Shown here: positions 1-6,455 of the stretch, one piece after another | Layout: every line of letters begins with the position of its first letter | Numbering within the stretch: position 1 is the stretch's first letter | NCBI GenBank assembly: GCA_003447515.1 | Contig: DLZA01000298.1 | Span: forward strand, 1-6,638 | Direction of reading: 5' to 3' | Length of the DNA: 6,638 bases | Source: Paracoccaceae bacterium | GTDB taxonomy: Bacteria > Pseudomonadota > Alphaproteobacteria > Rhodobacterales > Rhodobacteraceae | Program-made: the position numbers and the translations under genes | Notes under the pieces: generated by a model | The model's input: the letters and a program-made list of their open reading frames with translations, nothing else | The model's database searches: none | Told to the model about the DNA's origin: nothing

Positions 1-498
1 GCACCCGCGTTAAGAATTGGCTTCATCATGGCTGACTGGCCGATTCTTTCACAAATCTTGCCTTTGAAAACGGATGCAGGCACTGGAGCGCTCGACCAAA
101 TGGTCTTGGCTGAATTTTGTAAGGATCATTTTACAGATCATGTCACGCGCCTTCGTAGTTTATTAAAAAGGAAATGTGACGTGACAATTCAAGCGCTTGA
201 GGAACACTTTGGCACAACCGCAGAATTTATGGCGCCACTAGGTGGTATCTTTATTTGGATCACGTTGCCCGATGTCGTGGATACCAAGCAACTAGAAATT
301 GCAGCTCTAAAAGAAGGTGTTGCTATTAATCCGGGGGAGGAATGGACGGTCGATGGAACACAAAATCGCTACCGTATGCGTTTGTGCTTTGGTAATCCGG
401 ATGAGAGGTTAATTCGCAAAGGAATTGCTCGCCTCGCAGAGGTTTGTCATCGTGAATTCGGCGTCCCGAGTCAAATATCAAATATTGAACAATTCTAG
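1..498 (+). CDS. PLP-dependent aminotransferase, class I/II (3' part only)
   Basis: The reading frame is open from the first base, so the gene starts upstream; 165 residues and a TAG stop are visible. The product is the C-terminal part of a fold-type I aminotransferase of the LysN/2-aminoadipate or MocR-like branch. The first residues, APALRIGFIMA, match the segment that directly follows the PLP-binding lysine in this family, so that lysine should lie a few codons before the window. Next come a helical stretch with LRSLLKRKCD, the small-domain motif PLGGIFIWITLP, the strand 'GVAINPGEEW', and NRYRMRLCFGNPDE, whose RMRL arginine is the expected binder of the substrate alpha-carboxylate. The ending IRKGIARLAEV is typical. 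The protein is expected to be cytosolic and to exchange an amino group between an amino acid and a 2-oxo acid; the substrate cannot be assigned. The downstream transporter gene begins 23 nt after the stop, suggesting co-transcription. Confidence 0.94.
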   Translation, partial: APALRIGFIMADWPILSQILPLKTDAGTGALDQMVLAEFCKDHFTDHVTRLRSLLKRKCDVTIQALEEHFGTTAEFMAPLGGIFIWITLPDVVDTKQLEIAALKEGVAINPGEEWTVDGTQNRYRMRLCFGNPDERLIRKGIARLAEVCHREFGVPSQISNIEQF

Positions 499-505
499 AT
501 TGATT

Positions 506-513
506 GGGGAGGA
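506..513 (+). promoter_or_regulatory. Ribosome binding site deciding a TTG start
   Basis: GGGGAGGA lies 8 nt before the TTG at 522. The frame also has a TTG at 504, but that codon sits next to and partly before the Shine-Dalgarno run, so initiation there would lack a correctly spaced site. The position of this purine run therefore favours 522 as the start of the transporter gene. Confidence 0.7.
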
Positions 514-521
514 CTCATTCT

Positions 522-2210
522 TTGAGTGATACAAACATTGTCTTGTTCGCATTACATATCGCGGGTGCAGCTGCACTTCTAATTTGGGCAGTACGATTAT
601 TGCGCACGGGCGTGGAACGTGCATTTTCTGTCCAATTGCGCGCCTTCCTACGGCATTCTAACGTCAGTCGGGTTAGGGCCGCATCCAGCGGTGCGTTTGC
701 CGCGCTTTGTCTGCAAAGTGCCACTGCAGTTGCAGTTTTGGTTTCGAATTTTTCCGTAAAAGGGGGCATTGGACTGATAGCAGGTATGGCAATGCTGCTA
801 GGAGCTGATATTGGTTCTGCGATAGTGTCCCAAATTCTTTTAGTGCGACAAGATTTTCTTATCCCGCTGCTTTTGCTGTGCGGTATTGTCCTGTTTTTTC
901 GCAGTTCAAAAAACGAAATCCGCCAATTTGGCCGTATCCTTATTGGTGTCGCACTTATTTTTGTGTCGTTGGACATGATACGTGCAGCCACGGGACCTTT
1001 GATCGATAGTCCAGGCGCAGTCAATGTTATGCGGTATCTTGGTGGTGACATCGTAACGTCATTCGTAATTGGTGCATTTTTGGCGTGGGCTATGCATTCC
1101 TCTGTGGCATCAGTTTTATTTTTCGTCACTTTGATGGCTCAGGGGCTGCTACCTGCAAGTGGAGCTGCGGCAATGGTTCTTGGCGCAAATGCTGGAGGTG
1201 CCATTCTTGCCTATGTGCTAACTCTTACAGCACCAATTGCAGCACGTCGGATGGTCGCAGCAAATCTCGTATTGCGTGGCGGTGGCGCTGCTTTTCTCCT
1301 TCTTTTGCTGTCGCAGACTAATATCGGGCTCAACTGGCTTGGGTCGACAGAGGAGCGTCAGATCATCAATTTGCACTTGGTCTTCAATATCGGTTTGGCT
1401 TTGGTTTTCTTGCCCGTATTGAAATGGATTGGGATGGTTTCTGAACTGGTGATAACTGATCGCAACGAACCCACGATAAGCTTGAATCAGATATCTGCTT
1501 TAGACCCCTCAGCCCTCGATCGTCCAGCACTGGCGTTAACGTGCGTGGCGCGAGAAATTCTAAAAATGGGCGAAGAAACAGAAATAATTTTGCGTTCAGT
1601 GATTATGCCGCTCCAGGGTTGGGACGAGGCTACCGCAAATGAACTAAATAAGAAAACACTCCACGTGCAAAATCTGCACGAGGAGGTCAAACGATTTTTG
1701 GCGCAAGTAAGTTACAGCCAAATGGATGAAACAGAAAAAGAGAGGTATGCTGAACTTGCAAATATTGCATACAGCCTTGAGACTGCGGCAGATGCGATTG
1801 GCAACGGTTTAGTCGACCTGGCAAGGCAATTGCACACTGAGAAATTGAGATTTTCGGACGATGGGCTTGCTGATATCGAGGATTTTCATGATCGTATTCT
1901 TAGCAATACACAGTTAGCTTTAAGTGTTCTTATGAGCGGGGCACCAGACGCAGCGCGGCAATTGGTTCGTGCCAAAGAAAAAGTGCGCATTGCGGAACGC
2001 AAACTTCAGAAGCGACATCTTGCGAGGCTGCGTGCAGACAACAGTACGAGCTTCGAAACAAGTAGATTGCATCAAGAAAGCCTGCGACTCCTTAAAAATG
2101 TAAATACTGCTTTTGCAGTTGTGGGCTACTCAATCGCAATTCGTTCAGGAGATCTTCTTTCAACCCAACTATCAAAGAAATCCAAGCGCGAAAATAAGAA
2201 GCGTGGCTGA
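522..2210 (+). CDS. Na/Pi cotransporter family protein with C-terminal PhoU-like domain
   Basis: A 562-residue inner-membrane protein of the Na/Pi-cotransporter II family (PF02690), expected to take up phosphate with sodium. Numbering is from the TTG at 522. The hydrophobic part spans about residues 1-305 and carries the two inverted Na/Pi repeats. The first has QSATA (65-69) followed by GADIGSA (94-100). The second has HSSVA (192-196) followed by GANAGGA (221-227), and HLVFN lies at 285-289. Residues about 334-534 are charged, helical and soluble, resembling a PhoU domain (for example the helix around RYAELANIAYSLETAADAI). The tail is very basic (KKSKRENKKRG). The second signature has lost the usual glutamine (QSSTA to HSSVA), so transport chemistry or substrate may differ. 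Family and PhoU architecture are established for bacterial NptA-like proteins; phosphate as substrate is inferred. No phosphate-regulon site is visible just upstream, and expression probably comes from the aminotransferase promoter. Confidence 0.92.
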   Translation: MSDTNIVLFALHIAGAAALLIWAVRLLRTGVERAFSVQLRAFLRHSNVSRVRAASSGAFAALCLQSATAVAVLVSNFSVKGGIGLIAGMAMLLGADIGSAIVSQILLVRQDFLIPLLLLCGIVLFFRSSKNEIRQFGRILIGVALIFVSLDMIRAATGPLIDSPGAVNVMRYLGGDIVTSFVIGAFLAWAMHSSVASVLFFVTLMAQGLLPASGAAAMVLGANAGGAILAYVLTLTAPIAARRMVAANLVLRGGGAAFLLLLLSQTNIGLNWLGSTEERQIINLHLVFNIGLALVFLPVLKWIGMVSELVITDRNEPTISLNQISALDPSALDRPALALTCVAREILKMGEETEIILRSVIMPLQGWDEATANELNKKTLHVQNLHEEVKRFLAQVSYSQMDETEKERYAELANIAYSLETAADAIGNGLVDLARQLHTEKLRFSDDGLADIEDFHDRILSNTQLALSVLMSGAPDAARQLVRAKEKVRIAERKLQKRHLARLRADNSTSFETSRLHQESLRLLKNVNTAFAVVGYSIAIRSGDLLSTQLSKKSKRENKKRG

Positions 2211-2222
2211 CGAATAATGTAG

Positions 2223-2640
2223 TTGCTCACCTGCGAAGTGCATGGTCTTTTTATTATACGTGGGGTTTTTATTGGCAGGCGTGTCGCAAGAGATGCGGCC
2301 GGCTCGGGATTATTTGAATTCTTAGTAGAGCATAGTGACCTTGAGGGAATATACTTGTGGACCAAAGCGCTGGTGGCATTCCACAGTATTATTCAAGTGC
2401 TCTGGTAGACATGGAAGTGCTTTGGCTCGGTGAGGTTACGCAAGATGTTATTGAAATACTGATAGAAGAATATCGGTGTCTGGTAATGGGCAGCCATTTC
2501 ATGGCGTAAAAATTGTTTAACGGCGACCGGCCGTATGTCTTTCAAGGTAGCGATGGTCGAATTATTTTTTTCTATTCCTTAAGAGGAGAATTTTACTCTT
2601 ATAAACGCAACTGATTACCAACATCCTTCGTCTGGATGCT
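2223..2640 (+). pseudogene. glpD: Decayed glpD remnant (glycerol-3-phosphate dehydrogenase)
   Basis: No frame here is an intact gene, but three pieces in order match aerobic glycerol-3-phosphate dehydrogenase (GlpD). From 2223 the frame reads HGLFIIRGVFIGRRV then ARDAAGSGLFEFLVEHSDL, corresponding to the GlpD N-terminus (DLFIIGGGINGxGIARDAAGRGL...LVEQxDL). The FAD-binding glycine loop has lost several glycines. Around 2363-2372 the match moves to another frame (AGGIPQYYSS, like the HGGLRYLEYYEF segment). That frame then gives RCLVMGSHFMA, a TAA stop at 2507-2509, and KLFNGDRPYVFQG followed by SDGRIIF, matching GSHIVVPKLF...AYIFQNxDGRI. Near 2598 it returns to the first frame with LINATDYQHPS, matching LIGTTD. 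The region between the YYEF-like and GSH-like pieces is much too short, implying deletion of roughly a hundred codons, and the GlpD C-terminal half is absent or unrecognisable; weak similarity may continue to about 2715. A functional product is not possible. Confidence 0.82.
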
Positions 2641-2700
2641 GTTATTTGTTGACCAAAATGCAGCCTCCGAGAAACCGCGCATATAAGAAGCTTAAAACAG

Positions 2701-2741
2701 GCGCCAGTTTTTGGTTGGTCGATTTTTGCTTTGCTTGGCGC
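2701..2741. terminator. Weak possible terminator between convergent units
   Basis: GCGCCA at 2701-2706 and TGGCGC at 2736-2741 are a 6-bp inverted repeat with a 29-nt loop, just past the stop of the leftward operon. On the minus strand the stem is followed by CTGTTTT; on the plus strand by TTCATTTTA. The loop is long and the T-runs are short, so this is only a candidate. The rest of 2641-2747 shows nothing else recognisable. Confidence 0.2.
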
Positions 2742-2747
2742 TTCATT

Positions 2748-3353
2748 TTACTTGACCGAAGCTGGGTTCTCTACACTGCGACCTAGGGCAGCAAGATCGG
2801 AATAGCGATCACCAATACGATGATGGGGGCGGCCCGATGTTGCAGCGCCAAGAGCCACAACGACTTCGTTTGCCGCTGGAGCATCATAGATTGAAAATTG
2901 TACTGTCAGATAATGTGATCGACGTCCCGTATCATGTTTATCCATTAATGGAATTTGTATTTGTGTGTTAGCGGGCCCACGTGTGTTGGTGAAACCGAGA
3001 TAGCTTTTTGCTCCTACAGCTTCACGGTAAAAATTTCCAAATTGCAGTGTATGGATGAGAGCCGAGGCATGTTCTAATTCGCAATCAGCACCTGCAACGC
3101 AAGCTTTGCCATAAGCTTCGATTGCATCGCCTGAACCGACAAGTTCGATCAAGCGATCCGTCAAAATACGACCAAGGGGAGGAGCAAGTCGTTGAATTTC
3201 CGGTGCTAAATCCTCTACATATCCTTGGTGTGCCCAAGGGTTTTGTAATACTGCGGCCACGCCGATGATACGCAATACCGGATCAGCAGCTTTTTCACCA
3301 TCACGGTGCACATCTTCGTCAAAAGTTACGACTTTGCGGATTTCTGGAAACAT
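2748..3353 (-). CDS. PF06684 (DUF1185) 'amino acid synthesis' family protein
   Basis: A 201-residue soluble protein, full length for the family. Recognised by its N-terminus (PEIRKVVTFDEDVHRDGEKA), the segment DPVLRIIGVAAVLQNPWA at 24-41, YVEDL at 45-49, YGKACVAG at 81-88, CELEHASALIH at 91-101 and GRPHHRIGDR at 174-183, all in the order typical of PF06684. The family has a solved structure described as a variant of the chorismate-mutase-like fold, and its 'amino acid synthesis' name rests on weak evidence; no reaction is established to my knowledge. The start is ATG with AAAAAGGCG about 10 nt upstream. It is the last gene of the leftward operon, 18 nt after the CoA-transferase/flavin reductase gene, so it is probably co-expressed with it. 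That context suggests a role in breakdown of a small nitrogenous or ring compound rather than biosynthesis, which is inference. Confidence 0.92.
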   Translation of the reverse strand: MFPEIRKVVTFDEDVHRDGEKAADPVLRIIGVAAVLQNPWAHQGYVEDLAPEIQRLAPPLGRILTDRLIELVGSGDAIEAYGKACVAGADCELEHASALIHTLQFGNFYREAVGAKSYLGFTNTRGPANTQIQIPLMDKHDTGRRSHYLTVQFSIYDAPAANEVVVALGAATSGRPHHRIGDRYSDLAALGRSVENPASVK

Positions 3354-3371
3354 AAAGAGTTCGCCTTTTTG

Positions 3372-5483
3372 TTAGTGTTTTGATTTTTGTGTTTCTGTCA
3401 CTGGATGAACTAGGCCGCTGGTTTCATCGCCCTGATAAATGCCAAATTGCCCATTTTCGAATTCTTCGCGATAGCGAGAGAGCATGGAGCGTTCGGGTGC
3501 ACGGCTAACCTTTTCGAGTGGTATATCTGTCAGTGCAAAAAAGCGATGCCCAGTTGGTGCGCGTCCAATTGCTGTGCCGTGATAATAGATTCCATGATGG
3601 CCGGTTCCGCTGTCATGATAAACGCCATACAGAAAATCTATATCTGCGCGAACTCCTCGATTTGAAAGGTGTTTTTTAAGTGCAGGGAGGCTCTGATTGC
3701 TGGATGTGCATTTGGGCACGGAAACATTTTCATCCCGGTCCACGCACAATAAAACCTCGTTCCCGCGTGCCAAAACTGCTCCAATTTCTACGTGACCAGA
3801 TTTACTTGCAGCGGTAACCAATTCGTCTTCCAATCCAACTGTGAAATAATTGCCTTTGAAATAACCAAGTGGTTTCCGCGGTTCCGTTTGCTGCGCAATT
3901 ACTTCGCCAATCAGTATGATATGATCGCCTGCGTTCACAAGTTTGTGGCGTTCACAAACAAGATTGGCTAAACCGCCACTGATCAGTGGAGTATTAGCTG
4001 CGCCAGCTTGCCAATCAACTTGGTCAAATTTGTTTGGCGCCTGCGAAGCAAACAATCCGGAAATGGCTTTTTGTTTCTCTCCCAAGATATTCACTGCAAA
4101 ATGTGGTGCATTGCAAAACACGTCTGAACTATGCGCTGTTTTTGCTATGCAAACCAAAATCAGGGGTGGGTCTAACGACACAGATGTGAATGAATTTGCG
4201 GTAAATCCTCTTGGGGTTCCATCTGTTTGGCGTGTTGTGACAACTGTGACCCCGGTTGCAAAGGATCCGAAAACGTCGCGCAGGGCTCGTCGATCCTGAT
4301 CGGATATGGGCAATCTTGGCATTTCGGATAGATAAACGTCGCTGTGTTCCCCTAAGCGTGGTGGTGTCGAAAGGGGAGGCGTCGGTTGGGTGGAAAATTT
4401 TAATGGATTTGCTACGACGGACCAAGGTGCTTTATCTATTTCTGGATGACCGACGCGCTCAATTAGCCCGCGCTTGGCGACATGTGGGTCGTTGATGATA
4501 TCTTTGGCAGAATTCAATGGCCCGAAAGGGACCAGACCACCTAGTTTTTGCGTTAATTCGGCCTTACTATATCGAGACGTCCATTTTGTAATTATTGCAT
4601 TTAGCTCATTTGCGTTATTACTTCTATCTTGACGTGAGATGAAGCGAGCGTCGATATCCAATCCTTCAATATCAGTTGATTTGGCGAGTTTTTGCCAAAA
4701 CCTATCGTCCACGATGCCAAGTGCGATGTGGCCATCAACTACTGGAAATAGGCCAAATGGTGCCAGGAAAGGATGCCCATTACCCTCAGGTTTTGGGGAA
4801 ATCCCAGTAAAGTCTTGTAAGTAAATGGAACGTTCACACATCGAAATTATTGCATCATACATAGCTACGTCAACAAATTGACCTTTGCCTGTCGCATCAG
4901 CCTGACGAAGCGCGGTGATAATCCCGAATGACAACATGAGACCCGAAAAAATATCCCCAACACCGGGACCAACCTTCATCGGAGTATCAGCATCTGGGCC
5001 AGTGACTCCCATAATACCTCCCATCGCTTGTGCAACAACATCATAGGATGGCCAATTGACGTAGGGGCTTTCGCCACTTCTGGGATCACCAAAGCCACGA
5101 ATTGCGGCATAAATTAAGGCAGGATTGTCTTTCACAAGACTTTCATATTCCAATCCCAAACGTTCCATTACGCCGGGGCGAAAATTTTCGACGATTACGT
5201 CCGCACTTCGCGCAAGCATACGAAAATCTTCTTTGCCTGCCTTTGATTTAAGGTCTAGTACAACGCTTTTCTTGTTCCTGTTCAGGCTTATAAAATATCC
5301 TGCCCATTCCTTATTTGGGTCGTCAGTACGATAGGGGCCATTGCCACGGCTGGTGTCGCCAGTAGGCGATTCAATCTTAATAACTTCAGCACCGTGATCA
5401 GCAAGCATCATCGTGCAATAGGGCCCGGACAGCATACGGCTGAGATCTAAAACACGGATACCATTTAGAATGCCCTTGGTCAT
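3372..5483 (-). CDS. CaiB/BaiF CoA-transferase - flavin reductase - Nudix-like fusion protein
   Basis: 703 residues in three parts. Residues 1-387 are a complete family III CoA-transferase: LDLSRMLSGPYCTMMLADHG (12-31), SLNRNKKSVVLDL (66-78), ENFRPGVMERLG (99-110), catalytic Asp177 in GVGDIFSGL, TGKGQFVDVAMYDA (198-211), and the usual C-terminal PPRLGEHSD (374-382). Residues about 388-553 are a flavin reductase like-domain: FGSFATGVTVVTT (405-417), GFTANSFTSVSLDPPLILVC (426-445), FAVNILGEKQ (462-471), GDHIILIGEV (519-528), GYFKGNYFTV (540-549). Residues about 564-695 look like a Nudix fold (GAVLARGNEVLLCVDRD), but the Nudix box is replaced by ALKKHLSNRGV, so hydrolase activity is unlikely. 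The start overlaps the hydrolase stop as ATGA, with AAGGGTGA upstream. The junction is in frame without a stop; Met388 (codon at 4320-4322) has no Shine-Dalgarno, so a single polypeptide is expected. Predicted activities are CoA transfer between carboxylic acids and NAD(P)H-dependent flavin reduction feeding a monooxygenase not seen here. The product is cytosolic. Confidence 0.92.
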   Translation of the reverse strand: MTKGILNGIRVLDLSRMLSGPYCTMMLADHGAEVIKIESPTGDTSRGNGPYRTDDPNKEWAGYFISLNRNKKSVVLDLKSKAGKEDFRMLARSADVIVENFRPGVMERLGLEYESLVKDNPALIYAAIRGFGDPRSGESPYVNWPSYDVVAQAMGGIMGVTGPDADTPMKVGPGVGDIFSGLMLSFGIITALRQADATGKGQFVDVAMYDAIISMCERSIYLQDFTGISPKPEGNGHPFLAPFGLFPVVDGHIALGIVDDRFWQKLAKSTDIEGLDIDARFISRQDRSNNANELNAIITKWTSRYSKAELTQKLGGLVPFGPLNSAKDIINDPHVAKRGLIERVGHPEIDKAPWSVVANPLKFSTQPTPPLSTPPRLGEHSDVYLSEMPRLPISDQDRRALRDVFGSFATGVTVVTTRQTDGTPRGFTANSFTSVSLDPPLILVCIAKTAHSSDVFCNAPHFAVNILGEKQKAISGLFASQAPNKFDQVDWQAGAANTPLISGGLANLVCERHKLVNAGDHIILIGEVIAQQTEPRKPLGYFKGNYFTVGLEDELVTAASKSGHVEIGAVLARGNEVLLCVDRDENVSVPKCTSSNQSLPALKKHLSNRGVRADIDFLYGVYHDSGTGHHGIYYHGTAIGRAPTGHRFFALTDIPLEKVSRAPERSMLSRYREEFENGQFGIYQGDETSGLVHPVTETQKSKH

Positions 5484-6286
5484 GATGTTGTCACCCTTAA
5501 ATGGCGTGCTAAAAACGCGATCAAAGGGCGGTTTATTGCGTCAGGATCCTCGGCTAATGCCATGTGACGCAGGCCTTTCAGTATCAGAGTTTCAGCGCCT
5601 GCAATTTCATTGGCAATCGCTCGCATCATTTCCGGCCCATTGCCAAAATCTTCATCACCTGTCACCACCAGGGTTGGGGCAATGATTGCCGGTGTTGGTG
5701 CAACAATTTCATCAATTCCATCCGCAAGGACGCGATAGTTTTTATGATAGATAGCAATATCATTGGAGAGCACCCATTCTCGGACCAAATCCATCATAAC
5801 AGGGTTCACTTCTCGATAGCTCTGTGTGAACCATCGGTCCAAGGCTGCCTCCACTGTTCCGCCAGACCCTTCAATTTTTGCTTGCTCAACGCGTTTTAGA
5901 ATAGCGTTCTGCGCGTTTGGGGACCTTTTGTGGGGAGAATGTAGGATTGCCAACGCGTTTACTCTATCTGGATGATCCTGTGCAAAGCGGCGTGCGATCA
6001 TTCCCCCTAAAGAAAACCCAACAATTGCTGCCTTTGTCACATTGAAGGCATCAAGAACCACCAACAGCTGGTTTGCAAATAATCTGAGAGATGGCTCTTC
6101 TGGCGGGTGATTACTTTCGGCATGGCCATATAGGTCGTAGGTTATCACGCGAAATTGTTTTGCAAGGTCAGAAATTTGCCACTGCCAAACTTCACGACAA
6201 AGCCCCAGCCCGTGGACTAAAACCACAACAGGCGCATTCAAAGGTCCGGTTATTTCGGCTGCCGTTCCCTCGTTGAGTTGATGCAT
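5480..6286 (-). CDS. Alpha/beta-fold hydrolase, enol-lactonase-like
   Basis: A 268-residue single-domain alpha/beta hydrolase, similar in size and layout to 3-oxoadipate enol-lactonase (PcaD)-type enzymes. Visible elements are the oxyanion-hole motif HGLG (25-28), YDLYGHAES (50-58), the nucleophile elbow GFSLGG with Ser92, the acid region TGDEDFGN (Asp211 or Asp213), and the catalytic His241 in GLRHMALAE. The cap between about residues 120 and 195 is helical. There is no signal peptide, so it should be cytosolic and hydrolyse a lactone, ester, amide or similar bond; the exact substrate is not readable. ATG at 6286 is preceded by GCGAGG with a rather short spacing. It is the first gene of the leftward operon and its TGA overlaps the ATG of the CoA-transferase fusion, so the two are probably translationally coupled. 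Low-molecular-weight haloperoxidase-like or carboxylesterase activity are alternatives. Confidence 0.92.
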   Translation of the reverse strand: MHQLNEGTAAEITGPLNAPVVVLVHGLGLCREVWQWQISDLAKQFRVITYDLYGHAESNHPPEEPSLRLFANQLLVVLDAFNVTKAAIVGFSLGGMIARRFAQDHPDRVNALAILHSPHKRSPNAQNAILKRVEQAKIEGSGGTVEAALDRWFTQSYREVNPVMMDLVREWVLSNDIAIYHKNYRVLADGIDEIVAPTPAIIAPTLVVTGDEDFGNGPEMMRAIANEIAGAETLILKGLRHMALAEDPDAINRPLIAFLARHLRVTTS

Positions 6287-6318
6287 ATCGCCTCGCAGAC
6301 AATGTTTGTTTTAGATTA

Positions 6319-6347
6319 CTTAATTTTCTATACGATCAACCTGTCAA
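6319..6347 (-). promoter_or_regulatory. Candidate sigma70-type promoter of the leftward operon
   Basis: On the minus strand a perfect TTGACA -35 hexamer (6347-6342) is followed after 17 nt by ATTAAG (6324-6319), a poor -10 match. Transcription would start near 6312, leaving about 25 nt of leader before the hydrolase ATG. The -35 overlaps a short inverted repeat at 6344-6359, so a regulator could act there. The weak -10 would fit an activator-dependent promoter. Confidence 0.4.
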
Positions 6348-6359
6348 AATTTCATTTGA
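6344..6359. repeat. Short inverted repeat over the leftward -35
   Basis: TCAAA and TTTGA flank a 6-nt centre (ATTTCA). The arms use the same TTTGA/TCAAA words as the larger palindrome at 6404-6427 but in the opposite order. It could be a second regulator contact site, although 5-bp arms in AT-rich DNA can arise by chance. Confidence 0.25.
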
Positions 6360-6403
6360 GAGTCACAATAATTTCGACATTAAGTGACGAAAAATCGTAT
6401 TTA

Positions 6404-6427
6404 TATTTTTGAATTCAGTCAAAAATA
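6404..6427. promoter_or_regulatory. Perfect 9+9 bp palindrome, probable operator
   Basis: TATTTTTGA and TCAAAAATA are exact reverse complements separated by 6 nt (ATTCAG). The site ends 13 nt before the Shine-Dalgarno GGAGGAG of the aldehyde dehydrogenase and overlaps a possible -10 (TATATT, 6402-6407). This placement fits a dimeric repressor blocking transcription of that gene. The core TTGA-N6-TCAA resembles the spacing of CRP/FNR-family boxes, but the half-sites are TTGAA/TTGAC rather than TTGAT, so the regulator family is undecided. No regulator gene is present in the window. Confidence 0.55.
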
Positions 6428-6455
6428 GGAATCAAAATTCGGAGGAGCAAAGCGA

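Noticed and set aside
504..521. TTG at 504 as the start of the Na/Pi transporter
   Set aside because: The Shine-Dalgarno run (506-513) would then lie within the coding sequence and nothing suitable precedes 504; TTG at 522 has correct spacing.
515..1129. Long open frame on the minus strand opposite the transporter
   Set aside because: Composition is that of an antisense shadow (many R, S, T and N), there is no recognisable motif, and the plus-strand gene explains the region.
2223..2408. A 61-codon open frame that could be read as a small hypothetical or acetyltransferase-like gene
   Set aside because: Its sequence matches the GlpD N-terminus (LFII...ARDAAGSGL...LVEHSDL), and further GlpD pieces follow in order, so it is part of the pseudogene.
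2580..2601. A 22-nt near-palindrome (TAAGAG ... CTCTTA) that could be a terminator or operator
   Set aside because: It lies inside the GlpD-like piece reading SLRGEFYS, has a mismatch and a wobble, and has no T-run after it; more likely chance.
3943..4299. 118-codon plus-strand frame opposite the flavin reductase domain
   Set aside because: It is antisense to a clearly conserved domain, and no family motif was seen.
4310..4345. Possibility that the CoA-transferase/flavin reductase join is a sequencing frameshift or an independent start at Met388
   Set aside because: The frame is continuous with good family residues on both sides, no stop was skipped, and no ribosome binding site precedes Met388. 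A natural in-frame fusion is the simpler reading.
6362..6388. GTCAC / GTGAC arms 17 nt apart
   Set aside because: Arms are only 5 bp and the symmetry does not extend inward; much weaker than the neighbouring perfect palindrome.
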